Positions 60,686-64,000 of a DNA stretch of 64,000 nt are shown piece by piece. The translations under genes were made by a program, and so were the position numbers. A model generated the notes under the pieces. The model did not search any database. It was not told the DNA's origin and worked only from the letters and a program-made list of their open reading frames with translations. Origin of the DNA: Prorocentrum cordatum (Eukaryota > Sar > Dinophyceae > Prorocentrales > Prorocentraceae); assembly GCA_963575745.1 (NCBI GenBank), contig CAUYUJ010021684.1:71315-135314 (forward strand). Direction: 5' to 3'. Positions within the stretch are counted from its first letter, which is position 1. The number at the start of each line of letters is the position of its first letter.

Positions 60686-63600
60686 ATGGGCCCCAAGGCC
60701 AAGGATGCCAAGAAGGCCAAGCCCAAGTCCGCGCCGAAGACGGCGGAGGCGAAGAAGCAGGCGGCCAAGGAGAGGCGCGAGGCCAACCAGGAGCACGAGA
60801 ATGCGATGCAGAGGCTCAGGACAGGGAGAGGAGGATGAATGAGGACAAGGGTAGGATCGAGGACGAGGAGGAATGAGGAAGGAGGAGGAAGAGGACTGAA
60901 CCAAAACGAAAAAGGAAGAAGGGGAGAATGAATAGTACATTTCCGCCTCATCCCATTCCCATTCTAGTTCCCCCAGGGCCGTTCCCTTCCCCGTCCCCTG
61001 CCCCTCTCTTCTCCCTCCTTCCCCCCCCCAGTCTCTTCCTCGCTTCTTAAGGAGGTAACTTTTTTTCTTCCCCCCCTTTCTCGTGACCCCTTCTTCTTCC
61101 CCTCCCCGCCCCCCCCCCCCTCCCCGGGAGGAACGCCCTGAAGCGCGAGGCCAAGTCGGTCAGGAAGGAGTTCCGCCGCGCAGGGCGCACTGAGAAGAAG
61201 GAGTGGCTCCGCAAGTGGCGCGAGACAGGAGCAGCACATTTCTCTCAGTGCTTTGGCCTCGGAGGGCTACAGGAAGGATAGGAGGAGGAAGGATAGGAGG
61301 GATAGGGACGATTGAGGGGTAGGAGGGGGTATGAGGGGAGGTAGGGGGGATAGGAGGGCTAGGGGGATACGGGGGGACAGTGAGATAGGAGGGGATGGGA
61401 GGAGGATAGGGGGATGGGATAGGAGTGGATGAGGGATAGGAGGGCATAGGAGAATAGGAGGGGATAGGAGTGGGGATACGATAGGAGGGATAGGGGCGCG
61501 CGTTTGAGGGGCAGGGGGGGGTATAGGAGGGGGGATAGGGGGGATAGGACGGATAGGGGGACAGGGGGATGGGAGGGGATAACAGGATAGGGGGGGGGGT
61601 AGGAGGGGGGATAGGGGGATAGGAGGGTGTCGGAGGGTATAGGAGGGGATAGCGGAGATAGGTGGATAGGAGGGGGTACGAGGGGATAGGAGGATAGGAG
61701 GGGATAGGGGGGATAAGGGGATATGGGGGATATGTGGATAGGTGGGATGGGAAGGGATAGGAGGATAGGAGGGGATAGCGGGGATAGGAGGGGATAGCGG
61801 GGATAGAGGGATAGGAGGGGATAGGAGGGGTATATAGGGGGATAGGGGGGATCGATATTGAGGGATACGAGGGGGGAATAAGGGGATAAGGGGGGATAGG
61901 AGGGACAGGAGGGATATGATGATGCCGATTGCGGCCTCTCCCATTTTCGCCAGGACATTTCCAGTGGGCGGAATCCTACAAGAGGATGCGGGAGAGGCGC
62001 CTCGATGAGAAAAACAAGTACGGCGTCTTCATGAGCGAGGACGCCCTGCTGACGGAGGCGGGCTGGACGCCCGAGAATGCCAACACAGAGTTCGGCATCA
62101 GGACATCGTTTCCATTTCCCCTGCGGAGGGGGAGGGTGGAGGGAGGGAGGGAATATGTAGTATGTGGGAGCACGAAAGGGGTAGGGCATCGACAGGGAGA
62201 CGGAGGGATGAGGGAGGGGGTGTAGGAGGGAGTGGGAGGGAGTAGGAGGGAGTAGGAGACAGTAGGAGGGGGTAGGAGGGAGGAAATCTAGGAGGAGTAG
62301 GAGGGAATGGAAGGAGTACGAGGGAGGTGGAGGGAGCCCGAGGATATGACAGTCTTAGTCGCCGTCGTCGTCGCCGACTGCCATCAAGTGAAACGGCCAC
62401 TCGAGGCAGAAGCTCAAGGTCCAGAACATCATCAACGCCTGCGAGGCCGTCAAGGGGCACGTCTCCAAGGACTGGCAGAGCGGCGGGAAGACGTACAAGC
62501 GCGTCAAGAAGGGCGACTTGCTCGCGCAGGACGCTAGTTTAAGGAAGAGGAGGCTCATGAGGAGGATAAGGATGTTCGACACTAAGGGGGCAGAGAGGAG
62601 GAAGAGAGGAGGAAAAGAGGAGGACGAGAGGAGGAATAGAGGAGGACGAGAGGAGGAAGAGAGGAGGACAAGAGGAGGAAGAGAGGCGGAATAGAGGAGG
62701 AAGAGAGGAGGAAACGAGAAGGAAGAGATGAGGAAGAGAGGAGGATGAGGGCTGGATGAGACTGCGACGGAGGAGGAGAAGGAGGAGGCGGAGGAACATT
62801 ACATGACATAAGTACGCGCTCCCAAAGCAAAGAGAAAGAGATCGGGACGGTCTTCACCTCTGCGAAGACGGCGATCGAGGATACCGAGGCAGCCCGCAAG
62901 GTGCCTGGCTTCTGGCGCCTGATCCTTCTCATCCTCCTCGTCCTCATATTCCTCCTCGCCGTCATCATCCTTATCCTCCTCATCATCATGGCCATCCTTA
63001 TCATACTCCTCATTGTCGTCTTCTGCATCGTACTCATCCTCATCCTCCTCATCCTACTCGTCATCGTGATCATCTTCCCCATCCTGATCCTTATCCTCCG
63101 CCCCCTCCTTCTCATATTCCTCCTGCTGTTGCTGATCCTCCTCCTCCTCCTCCTGCAGTCCCCGCCCGCACCCCCATGAAATACATATGTGCATCCAGCC
63201 AGGCAGCCAAGCTGAAGAAGGCGGCGACGAGTTCCTCGGGGTCCAGCAGCGACGACGACTCCTACAGCGAGGTCCAGCGTTTCCAATGCCGTCGTATCTA
63301 GGAGGAGGAGGAGGAGCAGGAGGGGAAACGTGCTTCCAGGCACTCGTGTGTGCAACGTGGCCCTGGAATAGGACGAGGGAGGAGGAGGAAGAGAAGATCT
63401 TCGAGGAAGAGGATGAGGAAGAGGAGGAAAAGAGGAGGACGAGAGGAGGAAGAGATGAGGAAGAGAGGAGGAAGAGAGGAGGAAGAGCTCGAGGAGGAAG
63501 AGAGGAGGAAGAGAGGATGAGAGAAGGGGGAGAAGGCAGAGGAAGACGAAGGACTAGGAAGATGAGGAGGAGAAGGAGGAGAAGGAACAGGAAGATGACA

Positions 63601-63783
63601 TTGCAAACTACACGTAAGATCTCCAATTCCGACGAGGGCTCGGACCACAAGACGCACAAGTCGGCGAAGCAGTCTGGCGGGTGCAGCGCTGGGTCGAGGA
63701 CTGTCGACGCAGCGCTGCACGGCGAGATCGCCGCGCTCCTGGGGAAGAACACGACTGTCTTGACGGCCCTGGAGGGTTTGCAG
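60686..63783 (+). CDS. Multi-exon gene of unknown function (start codon plus seven exons, 3' end beyond this model)
   Basis: Exons: 60,686 to about 60,824 (MGPKAKDAKKAKPKSAPKTA), 61,131-61,228 (NALKREAKSVRKEFRRAGRT, KKEWLRKWRET), 61,954-62,101 (GHFQWAESYKRMRERRLDEK, KYGVFMSEDALLTEAGW), 62,406-62,529 (QKLKVQNIINACEAVKGHVS), 62,841-62,900 (IGTVFTSAKTAIEDTEAARK), 63,203-63,271 (AAKLKKAATSSSGSSSDDDS) and 63,619-63,783 (ISNSDEGSDHKTHKSAKQSG, ALHGEIAALLGKNTTVLTAL). Donors are GA or GT and acceptors AG, and every join preserves frame. The protein is basic and helical with a Trp/Tyr-rich middle. I believe it belongs to a large uncharacterised dinoflagellate family with R-x-E-F-R...W..W and KYG.F blocks, but cannot name it. 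The introns are G-rich minisatellites. Confidence 0.65.
61266..61925. repeat. GGGATAGGAGG minisatellite, about 650 bp
   Basis: Long array of GGGGATAGGAGG/GGGGGATAGG units filling the second intron of the gene at 60.7 kb. Runs of three to five G at regular spacing on the sense strand could form G-quadruplexes in DNA or pre-mRNA. Confidence 0.9.
62210..62330. repeat. GGAGGGAGTA tandem repeat
   Basis: GTAGGAGGGA units in the intron between the third and fourth exons. Confidence 0.8.
62585..62750. repeat. GAGAGGAGGAA tandem repeat
   Basis: About 14 units of GAGGAAGAGAGG/GAGGACGAGAGG, intronic, purine-only on the sense strand. Confidence 0.9.
62920..63165. repeat. TCCTCATC pyrimidine-rich repeat
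   Basis: Opposite strand bias to the neighbouring introns: (ATCCTCCTC)n-like. The Ile/Leu-rich frame (LILLILLVLIFLL type) looks like membrane helices but is a repeat artefact. Confidence 0.85.
63296..63600. repeat. GGA/GAAGAG microsatellite
   Basis: (GGA)n and (GAGGAA)n in the last visible intron. Confidence 0.9.
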
Positions 63784-64000
63784 GTGACGGCTTTCGGGAG
63801 TTTTCCTCCCTCGGCTGCGGAATGGAGCGGGGGTGGGTGGGGGTGGGCGGGAAGGTTGCGGGGGAAGGAGGAGCAGGGTTGGGAAGGTTACGGGGGAGGA
63901 GAACACCCGCCTTGCCCCCTCAACAGTCTCGAGAGGGGGGGGGATCCTGATCGAGGACGGGAGGAACTCTAGGATATCAGTGTCTCCTCTCCCTCCTCTT

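Noticed and set aside
62901-63179. Apparent multi-helix membrane protein (Ile/Leu/Val-rich)
   Set aside because: Translation of a TCCTCATC repeat inside an intron bounded by phase-consistent exons.
1-64000. tRNA, rRNA, snRNA genes
   Set aside because: No cloverleaf, A/B box pair or rRNA core sequence was recognised by eye. A tRNAscan/Infernal run would be decisive.

Overview
The window looks like nuclear DNA of a dinoflagellate. This is an inference from several signals. Introns use GT, GC and GA donors with AG acceptors. Protein-coding exons are GC-rich and are buried in long oligopurine/oligopyrimidine microsatellites. Four classes of degenerate retroelement have architectures I associate with dinoflagellate genomes, and there is a 12-nt match to the dinoflagellate spliced leader. 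I see no bacterial operons, CRISPR arrays, tRNA or rRNA genes. Species assignment is not possible from sequence reading alone.

Left part (1-24 kb) is nested mobile elements. Minus strand 1-9.2 kb holds a frameshifted retroelement with, in 5'-3' order, an N-terminal Cys/His region, a CCCH-finger gag, a C5-methylase-like domain (PC and ENP motifs), reverse transcriptase (RT), RNase H and a C-terminal region running off the window. Minus-strand membrane-helix ORFs at 21.4-23.4 kb may be its displaced 5' end. On the plus strand a non-LTR element with a C-terminal restriction-like endonuclease (about 10.6-21.5 kb) is split just before its catalytic FLDD motif by a 7-kb tyrosine-recombinase retroelement (12,631-19,605). 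That inserted element has recognisable split direct repeats (A1 ... B1-A2-B2), a gag ORF, an RT-RNase H ORF joined by an ATGA overlap, and a recombinase fused to a second C5-methylase-like domain.

Middle part (24-47.5 kb): a 100-N gap, ATC/TCC microsatellite, then a degenerate apurinic-endonuclease (APE)-type LINE with RNase H (24.8-31.6 kb). Next comes microsatellite-rich DNA with four copies of a 143-168 bp dispersed repeat that carries splice-like ends (introner-like) and two phase-compatible exons of an SLC35/triose-phosphate-translocator-like transporter joined by a GC-AG intron. These are followed by a foldback element, an 89-bp minisatellite, the 5' half only of a second APE-type LINE (42.2-45.2 kb), and an array of about 150-200-bp units, each of which is itself an inverted repeat (45.4-47.5 kb).

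Right part (47.6-64 kb) contains two host-like multi-exon genes on the plus strand, reconstructed by reading frame and splice phase. One spans about 48.8-55.3 kb, with a Glu/Lys/Gly-rich GKGKG-repeat last exon. The other spans 60.7 kb to beyond 63.8 kb, with a start codon and seven phase-consistent exons. Their introns are almost entirely microsatellites and minisatellites (GGA, GAT, GGGATAGGAGG). Between them lie a 1.2-kb AT-rich ATGTTTTT tract and CA/CGCA repeats. Neither gene's function is known to me. Most retroelement coding regions carry stops and frameshifts, so they are probably inactive copies, although uncorrected sequencing errors in homopolymers could account for some shifts.
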